DNA from: CAYYWP01 sp050176585
GTDB taxonomy: Bacteria; Desulfobacterota; Binatia; HRBIN30; CADEER01
Direction: 5' to 3'
DNA length: 31,148 nucleotides
Assembly (NCBI GenBank): GCA_050176585.1
Contig: JBFXHX010000041.1
Location: 1 to 31,148, forward strand
In this document: positions 23,769 to 30,910 of the stretch, piece by piece
How positions within the stretch are numbered: the first letter of the stretch is position 1
Layout of the letters: the number at the start of each line of letters is the position of its first letter
Notes under the pieces: generated by a model
Databases searched by the model: none
What the model was told of the DNA's origin: nothing
Seen by the model: the letters and a program-made list of their open reading frames with translations, nothing else
Made by a program: the position numbers and the translations under genes

Positions 23769-25373
23769 ATGACCGACGCGCTCGCGCAATATTTGGAGGA
23801 ACATGCGGAGCGCATCGTCGAGCGGTGGTGCGCCGAGGTTCGGCGCGACCCCATGCAGCCCGCGAACCGCCTGAAGCTCCAGGGTGCAGCCCTGTATGAC
23901 CATCTGCCGTCGCTCCTGCGGATGCTGGCCACCTGCCTGCGAGGTGGGTCGTCAGAAAATGTCGAGAAGGAGGGCGCCGAGCATGGCCATCAGCGGCGCC
24001 AGCACGGCTACACCGTCGCCGAGCTGCTCTGGGAGATGACCCTGTTTCGCCGCGTGCTGATGGCGGTGATCGAGCGCGAGTTTCAGAAGACCGCGCATCC
24101 GCTCAGCGCTGATGATCTCGCCGCGGCCCGGCTCTGTGTCCTCGACCTCCTGGACCGGAGCGTTCACGCTTCAGTCAGCCAGTTCATGCGCGAAGCGGAG
24201 GGCGAACGGGACGAAGCTCGCACCCGCGCCGCGGATGCCACGGCACGTCTTCAACAAGTGAACGCACGCCTCGAGGAGGCACACGTCCAGAAGGACCGAT
24301 TCCTCTCGATCCTCTCTCACGAGTTGAGAAACCCGCTCGCGCCCATCTTGAACACCGTGCACGTGTTGCAGCGGCTCGACCACGGGAGGGCCGATGTGTC
24401 GACCCATTACGCGCTCATCGAACGCCAGGCGCGGCACATGTCTCGCCTGGTGGACGATCTGCTCGACCTCAATCGCATCGCATACGGAAAGCTGGAGCTG
24501 CGATCGCAGGTGGTCTCCGTGCAAGCCGCAATTGCGTTCGCGGTCGAAGGCAGCCGCGCTGCGTTCGACGAGAAAGGCGTCGAGCTGCGCGTCGACATCG
24601 CCGAGCAGCCGCTCGCCGTATTCGCGGACAGCACCCGCTTGTCGCAGATCGCCATGAATCTCCTCAACAATGCGGTGAAATACACGCCTCGGAGCGGTTC
24701 CACGGTGCTGTCGGTTCGTGCGCAGGGCAGCGAGGTGGTGATTTCCATTCGCGACACTGGCGCCGGTATTGCACCCGGGATGCTGAAGCGGATCTTCGAG
24801 CCATTCGAGCAGGCCGACACCACACTCGCTCATTCCCGCGGAGGCCTTGGGCTCGGCCTCATGATTGCGCGCGGCCTGGTGAAAGCACAGGGCGGCGAGA
24901 TCGAGGCACACAGCGCCGGCCCCGGTCGAGGCTCGGAGTTCATCGTGCGTCTCCCGATATCGCTCAGCGAACCGGCCGACGCCGTCAGCGGCGTCGGGCC
25001 GAAAACCGACTCGGTGACGCCGCGGCGCATCGCCGTTGTCGAAGACAACGAGGATGCGCGCGAAGCGCTGGCAACGGCCCTCCGGCTGGCGGGGCATGAG
25101 GTCTTTCTCGCCGGCAATGCTGCGCAAGCTCGCGAGATAGCCCGCACGGAGGCGCCGGACACGTTCATTCTGGACATCGGGCTGCCGGACACGGACGGCT
25201 ATGCTCTCGCCGAGGAGTTGCGCGAGAACCGGGCTGGGAAGGGGGCGCGGCTCATCGCAATCACGGGATACGGCAGCCAAATGGACCGCGAGCGCGCGCG
25301 CGCGGCGGGCTTCGACCACCACCTCACAAAGCCGGTGGAGGTGGCGCAGTTGACGGCGCTACTCTCGGATTAG
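23769..25373 (+). CDS. Soluble hybrid histidine kinase with RsbRD-like N-terminal domain
   Basis: A 534-residue kinase without membrane segments. Residues 1-135 (LAQYLEEHAERIVERWCAEV...) resemble the RsbRD N-terminal helical sensor domain. A coiled coil follows (about 140-170), then H184 in ILSHELRNPLAPIL. The ATPase domain has NLLNNAVKYTP, DTGAGIAPGM and GLGLGLMIA. A C-terminal receiver has D469 in FILDIGLPDTDGY. The ATG at 23769 is fixed by AGGAAGG upstream; reading from farther upstream would be Arg-rich and overlap the mini-protein frame. It is the second hybrid kinase in a row, and the two may feed one phosphorelay (inference). Confidence 0.93.
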   Translation: MTDALAQYLEEHAERIVERWCAEVRRDPMQPANRLKLQGAALYDHLPSLLRMLATCLRGGSSENVEKEGAEHGHQRRQHGYTVAELLWEMTLFRRVLMAVIEREFQKTAHPLSADDLAAARLCVLDLLDRSVHASVSQFMREAEGERDEARTRAADATARLQQVNARLEEAHVQKDRFLSILSHELRNPLAPILNTVHVLQRLDHGRADVSTHYALIERQARHMSRLVDDLLDLNRIAYGKLELRSQVVSVQAAIAFAVEGSRAAFDEKGVELRVDIAEQPLAVFADSTRLSQIAMNLLNNAVKYTPRSGSTVLSVRAQGSEVVISIRDTGAGIAPGMLKRIFEPFEQADTTLAHSRGGLGLGLMIARGLVKAQGGEIEAHSAGPGRGSEFIVRLPISLSEPADAVSGVGPKTDSVTPRRIAVVEDNEDAREALATALRLAGHEVFLAGNAAQAREIARTEAPDTFILDIGLPDTDGYALAEELRENRAGKGARLIAITGYGSQMDRERARAAGFDHHLTKPVEVAQLTALLSD

Positions 25374-25447
25374 TCTCGTCAGCGCCACTCGACGGGAAGC
25401 GCTCCGCCGACCACCTGATCGACGCTCGATAGTGCTTCCGTGGCGTC

Positions 25448-25575
25448 GTGACCTTCAACCTCTTCCCTGCGCAGGAAGCGGGCGCCTGACCGAGACAGTC
25501 CTGCGTCTCGAGCCCGACATCGTCGCGCTACGGGAGCTCAGCGCATCCGGCACCGAACAGATCGAGGATGCCCTG
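25448..25575 (+). pseudogene. Possible remnant of an endonuclease/exonuclease/phosphatase-family gene
   Basis: VTFNLFPAQEAGA (from 25448) stops at a TGA. In the next frame, LTETVLRLEPDIVALRELSASG (25486 on) continues to about 25575. The pair resembles the start of EEP-family enzymes: a FN(L/I) strand, then a Leu-Glu-Pro-Asp-Ile-Val-Ala-Leu-Gln-Glu segment, here with Arg for Gln. No intact remainder follows because the region runs into the cadI/arsI-like gene. The assignment is tentative and rests on one motif and a frameshift. Confidence 0.35.
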
Positions 25576-25626
25576 CCCTGCGATATTGCCGTTTCGCTGC
25601 TTTCCCCCGTCCGTCGCAGGGCGGTG

Positions 25627-26067
25627 CTACGCAGATTCTGCCGAACCGCAACAACTCGCGCCCGATTGTTCGAGCTGCGGAGCAGGTGTTTGGACGCTTG
25701 CCGGCGCATCCGCGAGGACGGCGTACACTTCCCACTCGCAATTGTCGGGGCCCGTTACCCAGACTTTGTCCTGCACGGCATAGCAGCACGTCACTCCGTC
25801 CTCGTGGCGGAGCGCGAAGCCTTCGCGCTTCAGTCGCGCTCCTTCGGTAACTACCTCACCAGTGGAGCCGACCTCTACGCCGAGGTGGTTCAGTGTTCCG
25901 GGTTCACCGCCGCCTTCGATGAGCACCAGCTTGAGCGGCGGGTCGGCAATCGCGAAGTTCGCATACCCTGCCCGGCGCTTAGCTGGCTCCGCGTCAAATA
26001 GCCGCCGATAAAATTCCACCGCCTCGTCGAGGTTGCTGACGTTGAGCGCCAGCTGCACTCGTGCCAT
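25627..26067 (-). CDS. CadI/ArsI-family VOC (glyoxalase-fold) metal/arsenic resistance protein
   Basis: A 146-residue vicinal-oxygen-chelate protein very like mycobacterial CadI and related to the C-As lyase ArsI. It begins MARVQLALNV and has PGYANFAIADPPLKLVLIE and LNHLGVEV (H61). The vicinal Cys pair C94-C95 in GVTCCYAVQDKVWVTGPD is the site where ArsI binds trivalent organoarsenicals. E113 follows, and a C-terminal Cys pair is at C139-C140. The first ArsI metal ligand His is Gln5 here, as in CadI, so lyase activity is doubtful. The ATG (complement of 26065-26067) has AAGGAGAG just upstream. It is divergent from arsR and shares a control region with it. Confidence 0.92.
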   Translation of the reverse strand: MARVQLALNVSNLDEAVEFYRRLFDAEPAKRRAGYANFAIADPPLKLVLIEGGGEPGTLNHLGVEVGSTGEVVTEGARLKREGFALRHEDGVTCCYAVQDKVWVTGPDNCEWEVYAVLADAPASVQTPAPQLEQSGASCCGSAESA

Positions 26068-26124
26068 ACGCTCTCTCCTTTATCGATATGTTTCGATATT
26101 GATTCCTGCATCGAAAGTTGTCAA
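26068..26124. promoter_or_regulatory. Divergent cadI/arsI-arsR control region
   Basis: On the minus strand TTGACA (complement of 26119-26124) and CAATAT (complement of 26096-26101) are 17 bases apart, a good sigma70-type promoter for the cadI/arsI-like gene. TCGATAT occurs twice with 10-bp spacing (26083-26089 and 26093-26099), next to a TATCGATA palindrome (26081-26088). These repeats overlap the promoter and are the likely ArsR operator. The arsR start lies within the -35 box, so its own promoter is less clear. Confidence 0.55.
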
Positions 26125-26504
26125 TGTTCCGTGAAATGCGGAATTCAACGGTTGTCCCGTGCTGCCCTCCCGTTCTCGAGGGACGCCTCACCAAGGCGAA
26201 CGCTGAGCAGTTGGCCAACGCCTTCAAGGCAATTGCCGACCCGGCGCGGCTACGCGTCCTCAGCTTCATCGCCGCGCAACCTTCGGGCGAGACGTGCGTT
26301 TGCTATCTCACGAAGCCGCTCGGCGTGACGCAGCCTACGGTCAGTCACCATCTCAGAATTCTCTTGGACGCGGGCCTCGTAGAACGCGAGCGCCGCGGAA
26401 CGTGGATGTTCTACCGCATCGTGCCGGCCCGTTTGGCAGCGCTTCGCGAGGTGCTGGCCGTCCCCACAGAAGCGCTGCGCCGCAAGGCGTCGGCAACCGC
26501 ATGA
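26124..26504 (+). CDS. arsR: ArsR-family arsenite-responsive repressor
   Basis: A 126-residue winged-helix SmtB/ArsR repressor. It has the AFKAIADPARLRVLSFI helix, a C-x-C pair (C58, C60) in GETCVCYLTKPL at the place of the ELCVCDL arsenic site, the recognition helix TQPTVSHHLRILLDAGLVERER, and a GTWMFYRIVP wing. A second Cys pair near the N-terminus (C13-C14) resembles the Corynebacterium glutamicum ArsR type, which adds N-terminal Cys to the As(III) site. The start is ATG 26124; a TTG at 26118 is an alternative. It overlaps the aquaporin gene as ATGA, so it leads the operon. De-repression by arsenite is the family mechanism. Confidence 0.93.
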   Translation: MFREMRNSTVVPCCPPVLEGRLTKANAEQLANAFKAIADPARLRVLSFIAAQPSGETCVCYLTKPLGVTQPTVSHHLRILLDAGLVERERRGTWMFYRIVPARLAALREVLAVPTEALRRKASATA

Positions 26505-27211
26505 AGCTCACGCGTTGTCTTACCGCCGAGGCACTGGGCACCGGGTTGTTGCTCGCCGCGGTTGTTGGCTCAGGCATCATGGGGGACCGTCTTGCTGGTG
26601 GGAACGTCGCGGTTGCCCTACTTGCGAACACGGTGGCCACCGGGGCCGCACTTGTCGCGTTAATTCTCATGCTCGGCAGCGTATCGGCACAGTTCAATCC
26701 CGCGGTAACGTTGGTGGAGCTGATTGGGCGCAGGATGGCGCCGCGTCAGGCGCTGGCGTATGTCGCCGTGCAGATGGCGGCGGCGTTTGGCGGCGTCGCG
26801 GTCGCCCACGTCATGTTTGGCGCCCCACTGTTCTCGGCCTCTGCACACACCCGTAACGGCTTCGCGCAGCTCATCAGCGAGTTTGTGGCGACCTTCGGTC
26901 TCATCGGCGTGATTCTCGGCTGCATGCGTACGCAAGCTGCAGCGGTCCCGTTTGCGGTCGGCGCATACATTACCGCTGCGTACTGGTTCACCGCCTCGAC
27001 CTCGTTCGCCAACCCTGCGGTGACGTTGGCGCGGGCTGCGACGGATACGTTCGCCGGCATTCGGCCGGTGGATGCCCCGGCATTCATCGGTGCGCAGCTC
27101 CTCGGAGCCGGCGTGGCTGCGGCGGTGTTCGGGTGGCTCTTGCGTGATGAGCACCAGCACGCGGCGATGGTGGATATGGTCGAGCAGCGCGAGCGGATCG
27201 CGCGGCCATGA
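26501..27211 (+). CDS. aqpS: AqpS-like aquaglyceroporin of the arsenic operon
   Basis: A 236-residue MIP channel with six membrane helices and two NPA half-helices, NPA 66-68 (SAQFNPAVTL) and NPA 171-173 (SFANPAVTL). Both are followed by Val. The Arg that follows the second NPA in water-selective aquaporins is absent, as expected for channels passing metalloids. Its place between arsR and arsC, with ATGA overlaps on both sides, matches the Sinorhizobium meliloti arsR-aqpS-arsC arrangement. There the channel lets arsenite made by ArsC leave down its gradient. No ArsB or Acr3 pump is found in the window. Confidence 0.93.
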   Translation: MKLTRCLTAEALGTGLLLAAVVGSGIMGDRLAGGNVAVALLANTVATGAALVALILMLGSVSAQFNPAVTLVELIGRRMAPRQALAYVAVQMAAAFGGVAVAHVMFGAPLFSASAHTRNGFAQLISEFVATFGLIGVILGCMRTQAAAVPFAVGAYITAAYWFTASTSFANPAVTLARAATDTFAGIRPVDAPAFIGAQLLGAGVAAAVFGWLLRDEHQHAAMVDMVEQRERIARP

Positions 27212-27630
27212 AAACCGTGCTGTTCGCGTGCATACACAACGCCGGCCGGTCACAAATGGCCGCCGCATTCTTCAATGCTGCGGCGGATGCCGCGATAGCA
27301 CAGGCCATCTCCGCAGGAACGGAACCGGCGATGCACGTTCATCCCGAGGTACAAGCGGTCATGCACGAGGTCGGCATCGACCTGAGCGGGGCGGTTCCCA
27401 CGCTGCTCACCGACTGCGTCGCCGCAGGTGCCGACGTGCTGGTGACGATGGGGTGTGGTGAAATGTGCCCGTTCGTAGCCGGCGCCGAGCTGATCGACTG
27501 GGATATTCTTGACCCGAAAGGCCGACGGCCCGAAGACGTCCGTCACATTCGGGATGAGGTACGTCGCCGGGTGGACGAGTTGGTCGCCAGTCACGGGTGG
27601 AACCGAGTGCGGAATGGCGCGGCCGAATAG
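27208..27630 (+). CDS. arsC: Arsenate reductase, low-molecular-weight phosphatase type
   Basis: A 140-residue ArsC of the LMW-PTP fold. It has the P-loop C8-x5-R14 (FACIHNAGRSQM), further Cys C83 and C87 in VTMGCGEMCPF for the disulfide relay, and the DWDILDPKGRRPEDVRHIRDEV motif with the general acid Asp. It reduces arsenate to arsenite with thioredoxin or mycothiol-type partners. The ATG overlaps the aquaporin stop (27208-27211). It is the last gene of the arsR-aqpS-arsC operon; no clear terminator follows. Confidence 0.93.
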   Translation: MKTVLFACIHNAGRSQMAAAFFNAAADAAIAQAISAGTEPAMHVHPEVQAVMHEVGIDLSGAVPTLLTDCVAAGADVLVTMGCGEMCPFVAGAELIDWDILDPKGRRPEDVRHIRDEVRRRVDELVASHGWNRVRNGAAE

Positions 27631-28391
27631 GATCAACCGCGAAAGGCCACGGCGTGACTGTGTAGCAAGCGCACGCGCGCGCAGCCGCGGGCACTGGCTA
27701 TGAAGGACGCCTGAACGGTGTCAGGGGCTGCACACGCGGCAAATGACGCAGACCGTCGCGATGCGAAACGCGTGGCGGGGATCCTAGAACGCGTCCTACA
27801 CCGGGATGCGCCTGCCGTCCCGCGCTCAAAGCCGGAGTGGGCCGCTTCGGCCCATCTAGTGCCGGCGCGACGGAGTCAGGCGGTGCACGGCTGCGATCAT
27901 TTACGCCGCGGATCGGATCGCGAGCGGTGATCGGGGCGGGAAGTGTTGTGCCACGAGATGTCCCGAGACGCCGTATTCGCCTCCATTTAATCCGTGTCGG
28001 ATAAATCCGCGGGTCACCGAACTGACGCCGCGATCATCCTCATGCGCGGAGCAGGGTGGGTGGGCTCGCTGCCGCCATCAGCAAATACGCGGCTGGGGTA
28101 GCCATGCAGGCACTCTCCATGGCACTCGCGGAACGCCGACCTTGACTTGCCGGTGTAGTATTGCCCTCAAGGCGCGCGCGCCGTGATGGACGCCTGACGG
28201 TGCGAGAGCCCCGAAGGCGCCGGCAGGAAAGCTGCCGGCGCCGACTCGTCGGCCGTGGGCGCGGTGGGGACCATTCTTCGGACGAGCCGGTTCGGTCTTC
28301 CCTTTCTGGTACGGGTGTATGTATAGCTGGCTCCGGAGCTGATGGGTGGCCACGTCCGGTCCTGAGTTGCGAGCTTAGCGAAGCCAACAAT
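27631..28391. other. Long stretch without a convincing gene
   Basis: About 760 bases after the ars operon. The open frames are short and Arg-rich. There is a strong GC hairpin at 28216-28242 and a TTGACT at about 28143 with no good -10 box. I see no RNA gene that I can name. Confidence 0.5.
28216..28242. repeat. Perfect 11-bp inverted repeat with GAAAG loop
   Basis: GGCGCCGGCAG (28216-28226), loop GAAAG, CTGCCGGCGCC (28232-28242). It is very stable as RNA. It lies about 150 bases before the mini-protein frame at 28392 and could be a leader structure or an old terminator; there is no T tract. Confidence 0.6.
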
Positions 28392-28598
28392 ATGTGGGTC
28401 CTCACTGTGCCCTTAACGGTGTACGTTTCGCTGCTGCTCGTGTACGACGGGAGTGCGTGGCAATTCGGTTCCTGGCAGGACAGGGACGGCACCGTGTTCC
28501 CGGGACCACCCAACAAGGATTGCGCGAAGCGCTTCGTCTCCCCCGGCCAGGCCATCGAGCATTTTCGCGACCTCGCCTGGAGTTTGCCCGCGCTGTGA
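28392..28598 (+). CDS. Mini-protein with W-x-FGSW motif (paralogue of 23408-23653)
   Basis: An open frame of 68 residues from ATG 28392. The core VSLLLVYDGSAWQFGSW, then DG, KRF, and S-x3-A-x3-FRDL, aligns without gaps with the mini-protein at 23408-23653. Shared residues include W, FGSW, DG, P, RF, S, A and FR. No clear ribosome site precedes the ATG; an in-frame GTG a few codons later is an alternative. It has no signal peptide and is short and probably compact (beta hairpin then helix). Unknown function; I know no named family for it. Confidence 0.5.
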   Translation: MWVLTVPLTVYVSLLLVYDGSAWQFGSWQDRDGTVFPGPPNKDCAKRFVSPGQAIEHFRDLAWSLPAL

Positions 28599-29123
28599 GA
28601 CAGCGCTCGCCGCTTGGGTGGCGCGCAGCGGTCATTCCTCTCAGCCTCACATCCGGCACCGGTTCACGCGCGGGATGCCCGTGAGAGCGGGGTAGGGCGA
28701 CATGTCGCGCCCATTGCGGGGTGCCGCACCCAGATACTCGCGTGCACGGCGATTTTTTGCATTTTGGGTCGCCGGTGTGATCCGGAACACGTCGCCGTAT
28801 GCTCGGGGTCCCACGCTCTGGTATCGGAAGCGTCCGCGGCTGATTGCCGAACAGCCGGGACGTTGATTTGGGCGCCGACACTCGTGCTCGCAGGCTAGTA
28901 ATCTGTATCCGCCTGGTGGTAGCCTCTGTCGTGACTGCCTAAAGCGAGAAGCTGTCCTGGTTGACCTCGACCACGCCTCGCCCTCGCATACCGGCAGCCA
29001 CGGCAACCATCGAGTGGCCGTGCGCACGAGGCGCCACCAACGCGGTCACACGGGGATCGGCAGACCCCCGGGTCAATCTAGGATACGGCCGCTGCCGCGG
29101 CCACGCGCAAGGAGCTAATTGTC
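28599..29123. other. Intergenic region before the RRM gene
   Basis: About 525 bases without a supported gene on either strand. The open frames are short and basic. The leader of the RRM gene ends with AAGGAG (29109-29114). No terminator or named RNA was recognised. Confidence 0.5.
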
Positions 29124-29414
29124 ATGGCAAGGAAACTTTACGTTGGGAACCTCGCTTTTGATGTGACGGATCGGGACTTAGAAGCCGTGTTCGCGCAAGC
29201 GGGCGTTTGTGAGTCCGCTTCCGTCGTCACGGACAAGTTCAGTGGCCGGTCGCGGGGCTTCGGCTTCGTCGAAATGAGTTCCAATGCCGAGGCCGAGCGG
29301 GCGATTCAACAGTTCAACGGGCACGATTTCAGGGGCCGCACGCTGAAGGTCAATGAGGCCAAACCGCGTACGAGCAGCGACGCACATGGTCGCGGTGGCT
29401 GGGACCGGCGCTAG
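29124..29414 (+). CDS. Small RRM-type RNA-binding protein
   Basis: A 96-residue single RNA recognition motif. It has RNP2 (KLYVGNLAF, near 4-12), the acidic helix DRDLEAVFAQAG and RNP1 (RSRGFGFVEM, about 47-56). The last aromatic of RNP1 is Met. A short Gly/Arg-rich tail follows (GRGGWDRR). Bacterial proteins of this size are typically cold- or stress-linked RNA binders. The ATG at 29124 has AAGGAG about 9 bases upstream. It stands alone, 111 bases before a pair of small hypotheticals on the same strand. RNA targets unknown. Confidence 0.93.
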   Translation: MARKLYVGNLAFDVTDRDLEAVFAQAGVCESASVVTDKFSGRSRGFGFVEMSSNAEAERAIQQFNGHDFRGRTLKVNEAKPRTSSDAHGRGGWDRR

Positions 29415-29525
29415 CGGCTGGAGGTCCTTACAGCAACCTCTCGCCCGACTTTCCAATTGCCGCGGCGTAGTCGTGCGCCGCACGGCGGCCGAGCGGCTTA
29501 TTCGAACCGCTCGAAGAGGAGGTTT

Positions 29526-29864
29526 ATGGCCCTTCAGCACTCGATTCTTCCGCGGCGCAATAAGGGTGAATTAATCGTCGGTGCGGGCTGGCGTGTGTTC
29601 GTAAACTGGGTGCCTCCTGCAGCTACGCCGGGGTTGCCCGTTCCGCTATTCGACGCTCTCGGCCAGCCGCTCGGAAACGACCTCTCCGATGGGCAGGAGG
29701 TAGAGATCATGTCGTGGCGCCCGCGCTCGCGGCATGGACTGGCATACCAGATCCGACGGCTCAGTGATGGCAGCGAATGGTGGATCGACGCGACGTACCT
29801 GCGCCGACTAGAAACTGCTACGGGAGCAGCGTCGGCCCGGCAAGCCGCGCGCCAAGAGGATTGA
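29526..29864 (+). CDS. Small protein of unknown function, first of a coupled pair
   Basis: A 112-residue protein with a very good ribosome site (AGAGGAGG just before ATG 29526). It is beta-rich: GAGWRVFVNWV, LPVPLFDALGQPLG, EVEIMSWRPRSRHGLAYQIRRLSDGSEWWIDATYLRRL, which suggests a small SH3-like barrel. An Ala/Arg-rich tail follows. No signal peptide. Its stop overlaps the next start by one base (TGATG), so the two are translated together. No family recognised. Confidence 0.68.
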   Translation: MALQHSILPRRNKGELIVGAGWRVFVNWVPPAATPGLPVPLFDALGQPLGNDLSDGQEVEIMSWRPRSRHGLAYQIRRLSDGSEWWIDATYLRRLETATGAASARQAARQED

Positions 29865-30082
29865 TGAGGGTCCCCGTTGCTCAGATGACCCGCACGGCCA
29901 TTCTCGCGGCTATGCGCGATGAAGGGTTCGATGTTCCGGCTTCGTCGAATGCGCGCGCCGTGGCGGCGAGCATTCAGCTCGCCGCGCGCGCCGGGTGCCT
30001 ATTGTGGAACAGCGAACGCATCGTAAGCACCTTGGAGGATCATCAGCTGGATTTGCGGCGTGCGCGTCCGTCTCGCTGGTGA
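29864..30082 (+). CDS. Small protein of unknown function, second of a coupled pair
   Basis: A 72-residue helical protein whose ATG at 29864 shares a base with the stop of the preceding gene (TGATG). AAGAGGA lies just upstream. The sequence MTRTAILAAMRDEGFDV, SSNARAVAASIQLAARAGCLLW, then RIVSTLEDHQLDL reads like a compact helical domain. The in-frame ATG at 29885 is an alternative start. Coupling suggests that it works with its neighbour. No family recognised. Confidence 0.55.
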   Translation: MRVPVAQMTRTAILAAMRDEGFDVPASSNARAVAASIQLAARAGCLLWNSERIVSTLEDHQLDLRRARPSRW

Positions 30083-30299
30083 GCGCCGCGCGCGCGGTGG
30101 GATTGCTAGCGGGCATCGCACCGCGAGGCGGGGTGGAAGCATGCTCGCCGCGCACACCATCATGTAAGCGCCGTGTGCACGGCGAAGAGCGCGCCAAAGG
30201 CGTGTCTGAATGCGGCGCAGGTGGCTGCACGGAGACCGGCCCGGTGATCTCTTGAGCGCGCCACGGTGCGCTGCCGAAGCGGACATCGGCAGGCCGGCG
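30083..30299. other. Spacer between small genes and IS remnant
   Basis: About 220 bases with no supported gene. It contains the short palindrome GCCGTGTGCACGGC near 30170, 90 bases after the coupled pair, which could end their transcript. The stretch from 30526 to 30910, between the IS and helicase remnants, likewise shows no recognisable gene. Confidence 0.4.
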
Positions 30300-30525
30300 T
30301 GACCTGCCCCCCGTCTTCCTCTCACTTTCAGCTTAGCGATACTGCGATCCGAGACCCCTCGTTTGTTGGTGAATGCCCGAGCGAACGCTTCGGGCGATTG
30401 CCCAAGAGCGCTGTGCGGGCGAACGGTATTGTAGTCGTTGCGCCACTGCTCGATCCGTTTGTCGCGCGTGCGCCATGCTGAGAAACCAGTGCGCGTTCAT
30501 CGCGGAACTTCCCGTTGCAGCGCCG
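30300..30525 (-). mobile_element. Remnant of an IS3-family insertion sequence (C-terminal OrfB and one end)
   Basis: Read on the minus strand, three frames in succession give NGKFRDE, then AHWFLSMAHAR, then DKRIEQWRNDYNTVRPHSALG followed by AFTNKRG. Together these are the C-terminus of IS3-type OrfB transposases, whose last catalytic Glu lies near FNGKFRDE. Two frameshifts break it. The sequence TGACCTGCCCCC starting at 30300 looks like the IS terminal inverted repeat, just beyond the transposase end. The rest of the element is missing upstream. It is inactive. Confidence 0.7.
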
Positions 30526-30910
30526 CGCGCGAAGATGTGGCTGAACGACGCGGTCGGAGGGTGGCGACACCGCGAAGTCGATCCTTCGCGACGCGCGCTA
30601 TCCGGAGATCTACGGCCACGTGCACCGGATCGAGTTGATCCACAAGACCGTACATCCCCGGTACGGCGCGGTGAGCTACCTCGCGCACTGTCCTGGAACC
30701 CTGGCGAGGATAGACGACCGCGCGCCAGCCGCGGCGTTAGCGCGTGAACTCGCAGCAGGGGTTTACGAAGCTCCATTACGAGCCCGGCAACGGACGGTTC
30801 TGGATCCAGAGCATCCCGATCCACGATGTACGAGGGCCGGCCAAACGGCTCATCGCTCGCGCATGTCCCGGGCGGCCAACGCCCGGCGCGCCGCAGTCTT
30901 CACAGTGCAG

